Origin: Pseudohalioglobus lutimaris | Lineage (GTDB): Bacteria > Pseudomonadota > Gammaproteobacteria > Pseudomonadales > Halieaceae | Assembly: GCF_002866825.1 (NCBI RefSeq) | Contig: NZ_PKUS01000012.1 | Location: 62,001-126,000 of the forward strand | DNA: 64,000 nucleotides | Direction of reading: 5' to 3' | In this document: piece after piece, positions 33,673-43,876 of the stretch | Layout of the letters: each line of letters starts with the position of its first letter | Position numbering within the stretch: position 1 is the first letter of the stretch | Made by a program: the position numbers and the translations under genes | The notes under the pieces: generated by a model | Seen by the model: the letters and a program-made list of their open reading frames with translations, nothing else | The model's database searches: none | Told to the model about the DNA's origin: nothing

Positions 33673-34032
33673 CTACAGCAGGCGGGCGAGCTCCTCTTCC
33701 AGGGCTGACAGGTCCATTTGTCGGCTGAGCAGATTCATCAGCGGACCGATGTTTTCCTGGTCCACGTGTTGTACGGTAAAACCCAGGCGACCCGCTTCTA
33801 CGTGTTGCAGGTAGGCATGCAGCTCAATTTCCGTACCATCCTCCAGCTTGATGATCAGGGTGAAGGCTTCATTGTATTGCGCGTCCCACTCGCCGGGTTG
33901 GTCCGTGGCGACTCCGGAGAGGGAGATATCGATGAGGCGCTGGGGCCACATACTGCCACCCTGGTGAATCTCCACCGGAAGATCCAGGGGGACCCGGGTG
34001 TTCTTGCGTTGCTCATTACGGATTTCGGTCAT
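33673..34032 (-). CDS. PilZ domain protein (putative cyclic-di-GMP effector)
   Basis: This 119-residue, single-domain protein carries the PilZ motif. RKNTRV near residue 10 is the RxxxR element, and DISLSGVA near 36 is the (D/N)xSxxG element. A C-terminal helix follows (LMNLLSRQMDLSALEEELARLL). The two motifs are those that bind cyclic di-GMP, so binding is likely. The output is unknown. It faces the end of the caspase-like gene, 23 bases away, and lies downstream of ettA on the same strand with a 153-base gap. Confidence 0.85.
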   Translation of the reverse strand: MTEIRNEQRKNTRVPLDLPVEIHQGGSMWPQRLIDISLSGVATDQPGEWDAQYNEAFTLIIKLEDGTEIELHAYLQHVEAGRLGFTVQHVDQENIGPLMNLLSRQMDLSALEEELARLL

Positions 34033-34185
34033 ACTAACGCTCTATTTATACTAGCGATAACAACACTATAGCGCTGTGTGTGCTCGACGCAAACACTCCT
34101 GCCTCTAAAAACCGAGGTTTTCACTTCACCGGGGAAGCCGCTTACATGTCCGCTTGATTGTTCGCGGCATCCCGGGAGGTCGGCG

Positions 34186-35850
34186 TTATTTAAGTTTCCG
34201 GTATTTCACGCGATGCGGCTGATCCGCGGCCGCGCCCAGGCGCTGCTTGCGGTCTTCTTCGTAGTCAGTAAAGTTGCCCTCATGAAATACCACGCCGCCA
34301 TCGTCCTCGTAGGCCAGAATATGGGTGGCAATGCGGTCCAGGAACCAGCGGTCGTGCGAGATCACCATGGCGGCGCCGGGGAAAGCCAGCAGGGCCTCTT
34401 CCAGGGCGCGCAGGGTTTCCACATCCAGGTCGTTGGTGGGTTCGTCCAGTAACAGCACGTTGGCGCCCTGCTTGAGCAGCTTGGCCAGGTGCAGGCGGTT
34501 GCGCTCACCGCCGGATAAATCCTTCACGTATTTCTGCTGGTCGGAGCCCTTGAAATTGAAGCGTCCGCAATAGGAGCGCGACTGCACCTCGTAGTTGCCT
34601 ATGCGGATGATGTCCTGGCCGTCAGACAGCTCTTCCCACACGGTTTTGGTGCCATCGAGGTCGTCACGGGACTGGTCCACGTAGCCCAGCTTCACCGTCT
34701 CGCCGACGTTGACCTCGCCGCCGTCGGGTTGCTCCTCGCCGGTGATGATCTTGAACAAGGTGGACTTACCCATGCCGTTGGCACCGATGATGCCGACGAT
34801 GGACCCGGGGGGGACAACGAAACTGACATCGTCGAACAGCAGGCGGTCACCGAAGGTTTTCTTCAGGTTCTTTACTTCGATCACGTTATCACCCAGGCGC
34901 GGCCCGGGTGGGATATAGATCTCGTTGGTTTCGTTCCGGGTCTGGAATTCCTGCGACTGCAACTCGTCAAAGCGCTGCAGGCGAGCCTTGCTTTTTGCCT
35001 GGCGTCCTTTGGGATTGGAGCGCACCCATTCCAGTTCGGCCTTGATGGCCTTCTGGTGGGAGGCTTCCTGGCGGGCTTCCTGCTCCAGGCGCTGTTCCTT
35101 GGCGTTCAGCCAATCCGAATAGTTGCCCTCGTAGGGAATGCCGCGGCCACGGTCCAGTTCCAGAATCCAGCCGGCCGCGTTGTCGAGAAAGTAGCGGTCG
35201 TGGGTAATCGCCACCACGGTCCCCGGGAAGCTCTCCAGGAAGCGTTCCAGCCAGGCTACACTCTCGGCGTCCAGGTGGTTGGTGGGTTCGTCGAGAAGGA
35301 TCATGTCAGGGTTGGACAGCAGCAGGCGGCACAGTGCGACCCGGCGGCGCTCACCACCGGAGAGGGTGGTCACGTCTGCGTCCCAGGGCGGCAGGCGCAA
35401 GGCGTCGGCGGCCACTTCGAGGCGGTGGTCCAGGTTGTGTGCGTCGGTGGCCTGAATAACGTCCTCCAGTCGTGCCTGCTCTTTGGCGAGGGCATCGAAG
35501 TCAGCATCGGGCTCTGCGTAGTCGGCGTAGACCTTCTCCAGGCCAGCCAGGGCGTCGATGGCCTCCTGTACGCCTTCCTCCACGTTGCCACGGACGGTTT
35601 TTTCAGGGTCCAGCTGCGGTTCCTGCTGCAGGTAGCCGATCTTGATGCCGGGTTGCGGACGTGCCTCGCCGATAATGTCGGTGTCAACGCCTGCCATGAT
35701 GCGCAGCAGGGTGGATTTACCCGCACCGTTGAGACCCAGAACGCCGATTTTGGCGCCCGGGAAAAAAGACAGGGATATATCCTTGAGAATTTCTTTTTTG
35801 GGCGGCACGATTTTGCCGACCCGGTTCATGGTGTAGACGTATTGGGCCAT
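34186..35850 (-). CDS. ettA: Energy-dependent translational throttle protein EttA (ABC-F)
   Basis: This 554-residue protein starts MAQYVYTMNRVGKIVPPKKE, the typical EttA N-terminus, and has the E. coli EttA length. Two ABC domains are visible. The first has GLNGAGKST, LSGGERRRVALC and LLDEPTNHLD. The second has GANGMGKST, LSGGERNRLHL and LLDEPTNDLD. The arm and linker between them are basic. There are no membrane segments. EttA binds the ribosomal E site and gates the first elongation step according to the ATP/ADP ratio. The gene stands alone. Confidence 0.96.
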   Translation of the reverse strand: MAQYVYTMNRVGKIVPPKKEILKDISLSFFPGAKIGVLGLNGAGKSTLLRIMAGVDTDIIGEARPQPGIKIGYLQQEPQLDPEKTVRGNVEEGVQEAIDALAGLEKVYADYAEPDADFDALAKEQARLEDVIQATDAHNLDHRLEVAADALRLPPWDADVTTLSGGERRRVALCRLLLSNPDMILLDEPTNHLDAESVAWLERFLESFPGTVVAITHDRYFLDNAAGWILELDRGRGIPYEGNYSDWLNAKEQRLEQEARQEASHQKAIKAELEWVRSNPKGRQAKSKARLQRFDELQSQEFQTRNETNEIYIPPGPRLGDNVIEVKNLKKTFGDRLLFDDVSFVVPPGSIVGIIGANGMGKSTLFKIITGEEQPDGGEVNVGETVKLGYVDQSRDDLDGTKTVWEELSDGQDIIRIGNYEVQSRSYCGRFNFKGSDQQKYVKDLSGGERNRLHLAKLLKQGANVLLLDEPTNDLDVETLRALEEALLAFPGAAMVISHDRWFLDRIATHILAYEDDGGVVFHEGNFTDYEEDRKQRLGAAADQPHRVKYRKLK

Positions 35851-35972
35851 GGGTAACTCTTGAATGGGCTGATAAAGGCGCGGATTTTAACAGCGCGCCG
35901 CGCCGCGCGCACCCTCTGCTGAATGACAGGTATGGCGGGGAGCGCAGACACGGTGCCGGGATTCAGTGTGAG

Positions 35973-36857
35973 TCAGTCCTCTATGCGCTCCACATTAACG
36001 GAAACGCTGAGAACCGGGGCCTCACCCCCTCCAAAGATCACGCCCTTGATCGGTGTGACATCGATGTAATCGCGACCAAAAGCGGTGACAATGTGTTGGC
36101 TGCTGGCAGACGTGTCATTGGTCGGATCGAACTCCAGCCAACCTTCATCCGGGCAGAAGTAGCTGACCCAGGCGTGGGTGGCATCGGCACCCACCATTTT
36201 TTCTTCACCTGGAGGCGGCAGTGTCTCGATATAACCGGAAACGTATTTGGCGGGAATGCCCACAGCGCGCAGACAACCTATCTGCAGATGTGCGAAGTCC
36301 TGGCAGACGCCGCGCTTGTGCGCCAGTACTTCGGTGAGAGGGGTGGCGATAGTGCTGAAAGCCGGGTCATAGGCGAAATCGTGGAAAATCCTGCTGGTCA
36401 GGTCTGCAACGCATGACTTCAGTGATCGGTCGGGGATAAACGAGGGCTGGGCGTAGGCCGCCAGCTCCTCGCTCGCCGCTATCATGGGCGAGTCGAGCAG
36501 GTATTCCCGGGCTTCCAGCGTTTGCTGCGAGCGGTTGTTGCGCAGATGGTGCAGGGCCTGTCCGTAGGAAATACCAAAATCCAGGTTCAGGTCCAGGTCC
36601 CGGTCCGAGATGTGGATCTCGCTCTCGGCAGTGATAACCAGTTCCTTGTGGGCTTTCTGTATTTCGAAGTGGTAAGCCTGGTTGCCGAAGTAGTCGGTAC
36701 GCGAACGGCTGACGGCAGGCTGCGGTGAAACCACGATGCGGCTGCTGATACAACGCTGGCGTTTGGTATCGCGCGGCACCACGTTGGCCAGGTTGTAGCA
36801 GGATGTGACCCTGGCGGCGTAGCGGTAATGGGTGGAGTGAGTGACTCGATAGCGCAT
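35973..36857 (-). CDS. Transglutaminase-like protein of the ATP-grasp/alpha-E cluster
   Basis: The ATG at 36857 gives 294 residues starting MRYRVTHSTHYRY, the usual N-terminus of this family, one base after the stop of the upstream gene. A longer in-frame start exists but has no family support. The N-terminal beta domain (Bact_transglu_N type) is followed by the transglutaminase core with Cys in HKRGVCQDFAH, His in DATHAWVSYF and Asp in FDPTND. The triad is complete. Such proteins may be peptidases or amide-bond-forming enzymes. It is the last of five genes that occur together in many bacteria and are predicted to act on peptides. Confidence 0.85.
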   Translation of the reverse strand: MRYRVTHSTHYRYAARVTSCYNLANVVPRDTKRQRCISSRIVVSPQPAVSRSRTDYFGNQAYHFEIQKAHKELVITAESEIHISDRDLDLNLDFGISYGQALHHLRNNRSQQTLEAREYLLDSPMIAASEELAAYAQPSFIPDRSLKSCVADLTSRIFHDFAYDPAFSTIATPLTEVLAHKRGVCQDFAHLQIGCLRAVGIPAKYVSGYIETLPPPGEEKMVGADATHAWVSYFCPDEGWLEFDPTNDTSASSQHIVTAFGRDYIDVTPIKGVIFGGGEAPVLSVSVNVERIED

Positions 36858-36858
36858 G

Positions 36859-39480
36859 TCAGCCGCGCTCCCCGGCGCCTGGTAAGCCTGCGTTGAGCAC
36901 TCCCGGGGCGGTGCCGCCAAAACTGGTGAACAATTGTTGCGGGCCGCTGCGGTGATCGAAGTGCTTATCGGTAATCAGGCGGCTGAATTCACGCAACAAG
37001 TCCGCCAGCTGCGTCATTCTGGCTTCCAGCTCGGGACGGCGTTGGTCTGCGACCTGGAGCAGTTGCGGCAGGGTGCTGAGTTTAACCAGGGTGCTCGCTT
37101 CCAGCAGGGCGCGACTCTCCGCATTCAGCTCGCCGGACTCTTTGCCGGGCCTGGGCAACTCAACCAGGTGTTCCTGCAGGCGCTCCAGCTGGAACAGCAG
37201 TGAGCGCGGGTTGCGGCTATCCAGCAGGACCAGCTCCAGGCCAAGTTCGATGCCGCGCTTCTCGCGACCGCGGCGCCGGTAGGTGATCAATACCTCCATT
37301 GAGGTAAGCAGGGCAGTCAGCAACGTGGACTGTTCCATTTCTCCGCTGACAGTGCCCATCAGACCTTTAACGGTGGCGATGGTTTGTTGTGCACGCTCGA
37401 TGCGTTTGCCCATTTCGATAAAGTGCCAGCCCATTCCGCGTATCATGGATTCCTGGGTCAGCCCCGACAAACCGGCCAGCGCGGTAACCAGTGGGTCCAG
37501 TGCTTCTTCGGGTGCCGAGGCAAGCCCGCCGGCCAGGTCGCCGTCGAGATTGTCCAGCGCATCGCGCACATCATTGATAACGCGAATGGTGTCAGTGGAA
37601 AGCAGTTCTTTGGATTCGTCTGCGGCCAGCAACATCGAGTTGATGGTTGAGCGCACGCTGCCGACACGTTCACCGTCGCGCACAATCTGCATCAGTTCCG
37701 CTTCCGGGTCTGCGAGCTGTGCCGCTGTGGCCGTGGTGAAACCGGGGAGAGTGTAGGTGATCTCGGAGACGGTCTGCAGCAGGATGCGCTGGGCATCGGC
37801 GCTGATCGGGTCTTCGCCATTGAGCATCACGAATACAGTGCGCAACAAGCGCATCGAGGCGTCCGCGCGTTCAGCGTAACGACCCATCCAGTACAGGTTT
37901 TCGACAACCCGGCTGGGCGGACTGTCCAGCGCTGACTCGCCTGAAAAATGCCGTTTCTCCGGGGCAAGCCCCGGCACCGGTGCACGCTCCGGCTCCGACG
38001 CTGTCACCCACGTGTCTTTGGAGGGGCTGCCCTCCTGCATGCTGATGAACTGCCCGTCCAGTGATGTGCCTATGCGCGTCAGCCCGCCGGGCAGTACCGT
38101 GTATGAATTATCTGTTGCCACCGAAAATGTGCGTAGCAGGGTCGGCCTGGGCTCCAGACCGCTGCCGTTGAATGCGGGCGTGTAGGACTTCGCCAGCTTT
38201 TCCTGGGCGACGAACTGGTGGCGGTAACGATGGATTCTTGCCAGCAGGGCCTGCAGCTGAGTCTCGTCCAGGTCGCCGGCGAAAACACTGGGCTCGTTGC
38301 TACCGCGCCAGGTATTCTTGATGATCAGTGAGCGGATATTGTCGTTGATAAAAGCCAGGTCCCGGTGGTCGCCAGCCCAGTATGTCTGCACTGAATCCAG
38401 GCGTGGCTCGCGGCCCAGTAACAACATGCTGATAGCGGGTAAGTATTTCAGCAGCGCGGGGTTTTCCAGTACGCCGCTACCCAGTGGGTTGGCGATCACC
38501 AGCCGCCCTGTGCGCACGACCTCGAGTAGGCCCGGTACCCCCATCTGCGAGTCGGCGCGCAGCTCAACTGGGTCACAGGATTCATCGTCCACCCGGCGCA
38601 GCAGCACATCTACGCGTTTCAGGCCCTCCAGCGACTTCATCCACAAGAAGCCATTGCGTACCACCAGGTCGCCGGACTGCACCATCGGGAAGCCCATGTA
38701 GTTGGCGAGGTAGGCATGCTCGAAGTAGCTTTCATTCCTTGCACCCGGGGTGAGCAGGGCGATGCGTGGAATATCCCCCGAGGGTGACAACGAAATCAGC
38801 TTGAGGCGCAGTCGATGGTAAAAACTGGCGATGCGGTGCACATGGCTGTCACGATACAGGCTGGGAAAAACGCGTGACATCACAGTGCGGTTTTCCAGAA
38901 CGTACCCAGAGCCTGACGGCGCCTGGGTGCGGTCGGAGAGCACGCAAACGCTGCCGTCTGCGCGCCGTACGATATCGACGGCGTGCAGGATCAACTCCTG
39001 TTCACCAGGCATTTGCAGGCCCTGGCACGCGCGCAGGAATCCGCCGTGGCCGAACAGTGCTTCCGGGGGCAGCGCACCATGGCGAATGATATCGCGCGGA
39101 CCATAGAGGTCGCGCAGGATCAGGTTGAACAGCTCTGAGCGCTCCACCAGACCCGCTTCAATACCGGCCCAGTCCTCACTGTCGATCACATAGGGAACAG
39201 TGTCCAGCTCCCAGCTGGTGCTGGGGCTGCCCGGCTTGCCGTAAAGATTGTAGGTGGCGCCATCGTCGCGGAGGATGCGTCTGGCTTTGTGCTCGCGTTG
39301 GCGCATCACCTCCGGACCCAGGTCGCCAACGCTCTGCAGCAGGTATTGCCAGCCTGGCTTGACACTGCCGTCTGCCGCCCTGGTCTCGTCCAGCAGCCCG
39401 GGCTGGGGGCTGTACTCCAGCGTGTCGGAGGCTGCCGGCACTGTTGGCTGGCCAATTGATGGTGATTGCGACTGGGACAT
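36859..39480 (-). CDS. Circularly permuted ATP-grasp and alpha-E domain fusion protein
   Basis: This 873-residue protein fuses two modules. The first ~500 residues are a circularly permuted ATP-grasp protein (DUF404/DUF407 type). It has SGSGYVLENRTVMSRVFP, IALLTPGARNESYFEHAYLA, RVDVLLRRVDDESCDP and a conserved GSGVLENPALLKYLP stretch. From about 515 (SPPSRVVENLYWMGRYAERAD) to about 835 there is an alpha-E helical domain (DUF403). Members of the ATP-grasp family are predicted peptide or amide ligases. The same two modules also occur as two separate genes at the start of this cluster. The start lies 72 bases after the DUF2126 gene. Confidence 0.85.
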   Translation of the reverse strand: MSQSQSPSIGQPTVPAASDTLEYSPQPGLLDETRAADGSVKPGWQYLLQSVGDLGPEVMRQREHKARRILRDDGATYNLYGKPGSPSTSWELDTVPYVIDSEDWAGIEAGLVERSELFNLILRDLYGPRDIIRHGALPPEALFGHGGFLRACQGLQMPGEQELILHAVDIVRRADGSVCVLSDRTQAPSGSGYVLENRTVMSRVFPSLYRDSHVHRIASFYHRLRLKLISLSPSGDIPRIALLTPGARNESYFEHAYLANYMGFPMVQSGDLVVRNGFLWMKSLEGLKRVDVLLRRVDDESCDPVELRADSQMGVPGLLEVVRTGRLVIANPLGSGVLENPALLKYLPAISMLLLGREPRLDSVQTYWAGDHRDLAFINDNIRSLIIKNTWRGSNEPSVFAGDLDETQLQALLARIHRYRHQFVAQEKLAKSYTPAFNGSGLEPRPTLLRTFSVATDNSYTVLPGGLTRIGTSLDGQFISMQEGSPSKDTWVTASEPERAPVPGLAPEKRHFSGESALDSPPSRVVENLYWMGRYAERADASMRLLRTVFVMLNGEDPISADAQRILLQTVSEITYTLPGFTTATAAQLADPEAELMQIVRDGERVGSVRSTINSMLLAADESKELLSTDTIRVINDVRDALDNLDGDLAGGLASAPEEALDPLVTALAGLSGLTQESMIRGMGWHFIEMGKRIERAQQTIATVKGLMGTVSGEMEQSTLLTALLTSMEVLITYRRRGREKRGIELGLELVLLDSRNPRSLLFQLERLQEHLVELPRPGKESGELNAESRALLEASTLVKLSTLPQLLQVADQRRPELEARMTQLADLLREFSRLITDKHFDHRSGPQQLFTSFGGTAPGVLNAGLPGAGERG

Positions 39481-39552
39481 CGGTTGAGCTTAACCTGCGG
39501 CGCTGGACACTGATTTGAGGCGGCTCAATATACGCATAAAGCTACGGCCACG

Positions 39553-42500
39553 CTAGCGTGGACCGGGGCTGCGCATATCGAGAATGTAGGGGTATTCACC
39601 TGCCGGTTCTTCCGGTGGCGGCTCCATGGGTCCGGGCACTGCGCCGTTGGGAAAGAACTCACGCAGGGCAGAGACCTCCGGCATGGGAATGAACGGCCCC
39701 TGGGTGTGGCTAACAGTATCGAAACGATTGATGCGCCTGGATTCCGCTTCGAAGGCGTTGACCGGAAAGGTGTCGTAGCTGCGGCCGCCGGGGTGGGACA
39801 CGTGGTAGGTGCAGCCGCCCAGTGAACGCCCGTTCCAGGTGTCGATAAGGTCAAATGTCAGCGGCACGTGGACACCGATAAGAGGATGCAGGGCTGAGGG
39901 AGGTTGCCAGGCACGGTAACGCACACCGCCCACATACTCGCCGTGGACGCCGGTGCTGCGCATGGGCACACGACGGCCGTTGCAGGCGATAACGTAGCGG
40001 CCCTCGGTGAGGCCGCTGCAACGGATCTGCAGGCGCTCCACGGAAGAGTCAACGTAGCGCGAGGTGCCGAAGCTGGTGGTCTCCTCGCCGAGAACATGCC
40101 AGGGCTCCACCGCCCAGCGCAGTTCCAGTTCGATATCGCCCAGTTGCACCCGGCCGTAGTGGGGGAAGCGGAATTCCTCGAAGGGCAGCAACCATTCCAG
40201 GTCGAAGGCATATCCGTGGTCGCGCAAATCGTTCACCACGTGTTTCATATCCTCCCAGATATAGTGAGGCAACATGAATCGGTCGTGCAGCTCCGTACCC
40301 CAGCGCACCAGGGGCTTGTGGTACGGCTTTTCCCAGAAGCGTGCCACCAGGCAGCGCAGCAGCAGCGCCTGCACCAGGGCCATACGCGGATGCGGCGGCA
40401 TTTCAAAGCCGCGGAACTCAAGTATCCCCAGCCGGCCAGCCGGCCCGGACGGGGAATACAGCTTGTCGATACAGAATTCGGCTCGATGGGTGTTGCCCGT
40501 AACATCGATCAGCAGGTTGCGCAGCAGGCGGTCAACCAGCCAGGGCTGGGGCACCTCGCCTGATGTCATCTGGGAAAACGCCACCTCCAGCTCGTAGAGC
40601 ATCTCGTCGCGTCCCTCATCGACCCGCGGCGCCTGGGAAGTTGGACCGATGAACATGCCGGAGAACAGGTACGACAGGCTGGGGTGATGCTGCCAGAATG
40701 TGATCAGGCTGCGCAGCAGGTCCGGACGACGCAGCATGGGGCTGTCTGCCGGCGTGGCGCCACCCAGGGTGATGTGGTTGCCGCCGCCAGTGCCGGTGTG
40801 GCGTCCGTCGAGCATGAATTTTTCGGTGGAGAGGCGCGATTGCCTAGCCTCTTCGTAAAGGGCGGTAGTGTTTTCCACCAGCTCGGCCCAGTTGTTTGCC
40901 GGGTGCACGTTGACTTCGATCACGCCCGGGTCCGGCGTGACCAGCAATTTTTGCATGCGTGGGTCTTTGGGCGGCTCATAGCCTTCGACCAGCACCGGCA
41001 TGCTCAGCGCCGCGGCGGCGACCTCCACGGCGGCAGTCAGCTCCACGTAGTCTTCCAGGTATTCCAGTGGCGGCATAAAGACACACAGCTTGCCGTCCCT
41101 GGCCTCGATGCACAGCGCAGTGCGCACGACCGCTTCATACGCAGGCTCCTCCAGAGCGTCATCGGCATGCTCACCGGCCTCGTTAAAGCGCATGTCTTCG
41201 CGTTTGGCGAGGCCCTTGCGGGGCTCGAAAGGGTCGCGCTGGGGGCGGAATTGGTCGGCTTTTTCAGCGAGCTCTGGCAGGTCGGCCAAGGGCAGGCGCA
41301 GGCCCATGGGCGAGTCGCCCGGGATCAGGGTAATGCGCTCTCGACGCATCGGCCAGAGGCTGGAATGCCATTCCTTCTCCTGCAGCGGCCATCCGGTGTT
41401 GCGTGCCAGCGGCAGCACCATGCCCGTGGGAATACTGAAGCCGCGCTCGATCAGTCTGGCGAGGCGTCTCCGGTCCAGGTCGCTGCTGACCTTGTTGGAG
41501 AGGATATCCAGGTTTTTGGGCAGGTTTTGCTCCTGCATCAGGTAGTAAATGCCATCCTCATACGCTGGCTGGCTACAGGCTCGTGGCAGGCTCAGGAGGT
41601 CGCAGAGTTTGCGGCCGAAGCGAATGCAGTCCTTGATATCGCGCCCGTAGTCTTTGTCTACCCGTGCAAACAGGGTGTGATCCCGCCACAGCGGTTCGCC
41701 GTCCTTGCGCCAGAACACGCCCAGTGCCCAGCGGGGAACTTCTTCTCCGGGGTACCACTTGCCCTGACCGTAATGAAGCAGCCCATGGGGGGCAAAGCGG
41801 TCACGCAGGCGCAGCAACAGCGTTTTGGCCAGACTCAGTTTGTCCGCCCCCAGGGCGTCCGTATTCCACTGGTCCGACTCCATGTCATTGACGGAGACAA
41901 AGGTGGGCTCGCCGCCCATGGTCAGGCGTACATCGTTGGCATCAAATACCGCGTCCACGGCGCTGCCCAGGGCGCGGATGTGCGACCACTGTTCCTCGCT
42001 GTAGGGTTTGGTAACGCGCGGATCTTCAAGGATGCGGGTAACCGTATTACTGAACTCGAACTCAACTTCACACTTGTCTGTGGCGCCGGCGATGGGGGCC
42101 GCAGAGACCGGGTGCGGTGTGCAGGCCAGTGGAATGTGGCCCTCGCTGGCAAACAACCCGGAAGTGGGGTCCAGGCCCACCCAGCCGGCGCCCGGGAGGT
42201 AAACTTCGCACCAGGCGTGCAGGTCGGTAAAGTCTTCCTCCGTGCCCGACGGGCCGTCCAGGGACTTCTCGTCCGCCTTGAGTTGTACCAGGTAACCGGA
42301 GGCGAAGCGTGATGCGAGACCCAGGCGGCGGAACAGTTGAGCCAGCAGCCAGGCCGAGTCACGACAGGACCCCTTCTTCAGTTCCAGGGTCTCCTCGGGT
42401 GTCTGTACGCCCGGCTCCAGGCGCACCAGGTACTCGACCTTGCTCTCGACAAGTTGGTTTACCGCAACCAGGAAGTCGTTGACCGTGGCTTTGCTACGGT

Positions 42501-42903
42501 CAACGCTCTCCAGCAGCTCTGCAAACAGGGGGCCTTGCTCTATGACCTCCAGATAGGGCTGCAGCTCTTTCTTAAGCTGTTCCGGATAGGTGAAAGGGTA
42601 GTTCTCCGCGTACTCCTCGAGAAAAAAATCAAAGGGGTTGATCACCGTCATTTCGGCGATGACTTCTACATCGACTTCGAACTCGGTGCATTTCTTTGGA
42701 AACACCAGCCTGGCGAGGTAGTTGCCGAAGGCATCCTGCTGCCAGTTGATAAAGTGCTCCTGCGGCTTGATCTTCAGGCTGTAGCTGGCAATAGGCGTTC
42801 GCGAGTGTGGTGCAGGACGCAAACGGACAGTATGCGGCGACATATTGACGGGCCGGTCAAACTTGTAGGATGTCCGGTGGTTGATCGCTACCCGAATCGT
42901 CAT
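39553..42903 (-). CDS. Transglutaminase/DUF2126 large protein
   Basis: This 1116-residue protein begins [20 protein letters not shown], with a transglutaminase N-terminal beta domain. The core triad follows, with Cys in [11 protein letters not shown], His in [10 protein letters not shown] and Asp in GLDPTSG. From about residue 310 to the end is the large DUF2126 region, with [44 protein letters not shown] and [16 protein letters not shown]2126 is thought to be a glutamine-synthetase-like or ATP-grasp-associated module, though its reaction is not known. The protein is soluble and lacks a signal peptide. It lies between the stand-alone alpha-E gene (34 bases upstream) and the ATP-grasp/alpha-E fusion gene. 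Confidence 0.88.
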   Translation of the reverse strand: MTIRVAINHRTSYKFDRPVNMSPHTVRLRPAPHSRTPIASYSLKIKPQEHFINWQQDAFGNYLARLVFPKKCTEFEVDVEVIAEMTVINPFDFFLEEYAENYPFTYPEQLKKELQPYLEVIEQGPLFAELLESVDRSKATVNDFLVAVNQLVESKVEYLVRLEPGVQTPEETLELKKGSCRDSAWLLAQLFRRLGLASRFASGYLVQLKADEKSLDGPSGTEEDFTDLHAWCEVYLPGAGWVGLDPTSGLFASEGHIPLACTPHPVSAAPIAGATDKCEVEFEFSNTVTRILEDPRVTKPYSEEQWSHIRALGSAVDAVFDANDVRLTMGGEPTFVSVNDMESDQWNTDALGADKLSLAKTLLLRLRDRFAPHGLLHYGQGKWYPGEEVPRWALGVFWRKDGEPLWRDHTLFARVDKDYGRDIKDCIRFGRKLCDLLSLPRACSQPAYEDGIYYLMQEQNLPKNLDILSNKVSSDLDRRRLARLIERGFSIPTGMVLPLARNTGWPLQEKEWHSSLWPMRRERITLIPGDSPMGLRLPLADLPELAEKADQFRPQRDPFEPRKGLAKREDMRFNEAGEHADDALEEPAYEAVVRTALCIEARDGKLCVFMPPLEYLEDYVELTAAVEVAAAALSMPVLVEGYEPPKDPRMQKLLVTPDPGVIEVNVHPANNWAELVENTTALYEEARQSRLSTEKFMLDGRHTGTGGGNHITLGGATPADSPMLRRPDLLRSLITFWQHHPSLSYLFSGMFIGPTSQAPRVDEGRDEMLYELEVAFSQMTSGEVPQPWLVDRLLRNLLIDVTGNTHRAEFCIDKLYSPSGPAGRLGILEFRGFEMPPHPRMALVQALLLRCLVARFWEKPYHKPLVRWGTELHDRFMLPHYIWEDMKHVVNDLRDHGYAFDLEWLLPFEEFRFPHYGRVQLGDIELELRWAVEPWHVLGEETTSFGTSRYVDSSVERLQIRCSGLTEGRYVIACNGRRVPMRSTGVHGEYVGGVRYRAWQPPSALHPLIGVHVPLTFDLIDTWNGRSLGGCTYHVSHPGGRSYDTFPVNAFEAESRRINRFDTVSHTQGPFIPMPEVSALREFFPNGAVPGPMEPPPEEPAGEYPYILDMRSPGPR

Positions 42904-42937
42904 GTTGTGTACCGCGTGAGGTTATGTGGGTGGAGGT

Positions 42938-43876
42938 TCAAGCCTGCTCGGTGAGAAACCAGGCGACATTGATCTCCGTACCCAGGGCCAGCAGGTTGGC
43001 CTGGAACTTGTCGATAAAACGATGCATGTCCAGTCGTCCGGCTTTATGTGGGTCGAAACGGGAGAGGCTGCGTCGTGCGCGGTCGATCACTTTCATCGCC
43101 GCTGTATTGTTCTGCATGGGAGCCAGTTCTTCACGAATGCCATTCAGACAGAACTTCAGCGACCGCGGCAGCGTGCCGTCGCGGAAAATGAAGTCGACGG
43201 CCTCCGCGCCTTCTACCAGTGGCCCAACCGTGCGCCGGTAGGTTTCCAGGGCGGACAGCGAGCTGAGTACGCTTGCCCAGACCAGGGGATCGGTGGTGCT
43301 AGGGTTACGTTCCTCGTTCATCAGGGTGCCTATGCCCACGTCCAGAACGCGGGTGGTCATGTCGGCGCGCTCCAGTAAATGTCCGATTCTTACAAAGCGG
43401 TTGGTGTGGTCGCGACACAGCGTGGTCATGATCAGGCCATTGATCATCTGGCAGCGGCCGATCACCTGCTCCAGGAAGCGGTGACGATTGCGTCGGCCCA
43501 CCGATGATGCCGAGTGCTCTCGTGAATAGTGGTAAAGCTCATTCACGTGTTCCCAGACCTCTGCCGGCAGGACATCGCGGGTAGTACGGACGTTTTCACG
43601 CGCGGCCTGAATGGAGCGGGCAATACTGCTTAAGTTTTCCAGGTCAGCCATGAGGAACCTGAGTACATTGGTTTCGTTGGCTACCCGGTGGTTCCTGGAA
43701 AAACCCTCTTCCGCATCCAGGGTTTGCAGTAGTACCTCCCAACTGGGTTCTGACCCGGAGGGAATATCCATGATCAGGTGCGTGTGCGAGCGCAGCAATC
43801 TGGCTGTGTCCTCGGCTCGCTCAAGATAGCGCGCCATCCAGTAAAGGCGCTCGGCGACGCGGGAGAGCAGTCTCAT
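42938..43876 (-). CDS. Alpha-E domain protein (DUF403)
   Basis: The ATG at 43876 overlaps the preceding stop (ATGA) and gives 312 residues starting MRLLSRVAERLYWMARYLER, the family's conserved beginning. The whole protein is helical with no membrane segment. This domain is nearly always found with circularly permuted ATP-grasp proteins and transglutaminases, as here. Its catalytic role, if any, is unknown. A second copy of the domain is fused to an ATP-grasp module in the gene at 36859-39480. Confidence 0.88.
   Translation of the reverse strand: MRLLSRVAERLYWMARYLERAEDTARLLRSHTHLIMDIPSGSEPSWEVLLQTLDAEEGFSRNHRVANETNVLRFLMADLENLSSIARSIQAARENVRTTRDVLPAEVWEHVNELYHYSREHSASSVGRRNRHRFLEQVIGRCQMINGLIMTTLCRDHTNRFVRIGHLLERADMTTRVLDVGIGTLMNEERNPSTTDPLVWASVLSSLSALETYRRTVGPLVEGAEAVDFIFRDGTLPRSLKFCLNGIREELAPMQNNTAAMKVIDRARRSLSRFDPHKAGRLDMHRFIDKFQANLLALGTEINVAWFLTEQA

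Noticed and set aside
34729-35856. Open frame of 375 codons on the plus strand
   Set aside because: It is antisense to ettA, which is certain.
40684-42312. Open frame of 542 codons on the plus strand
   Set aside because: It is antisense to the DUF2126/transglutaminase gene, which has clear motifs. The translation matches no family by eye.
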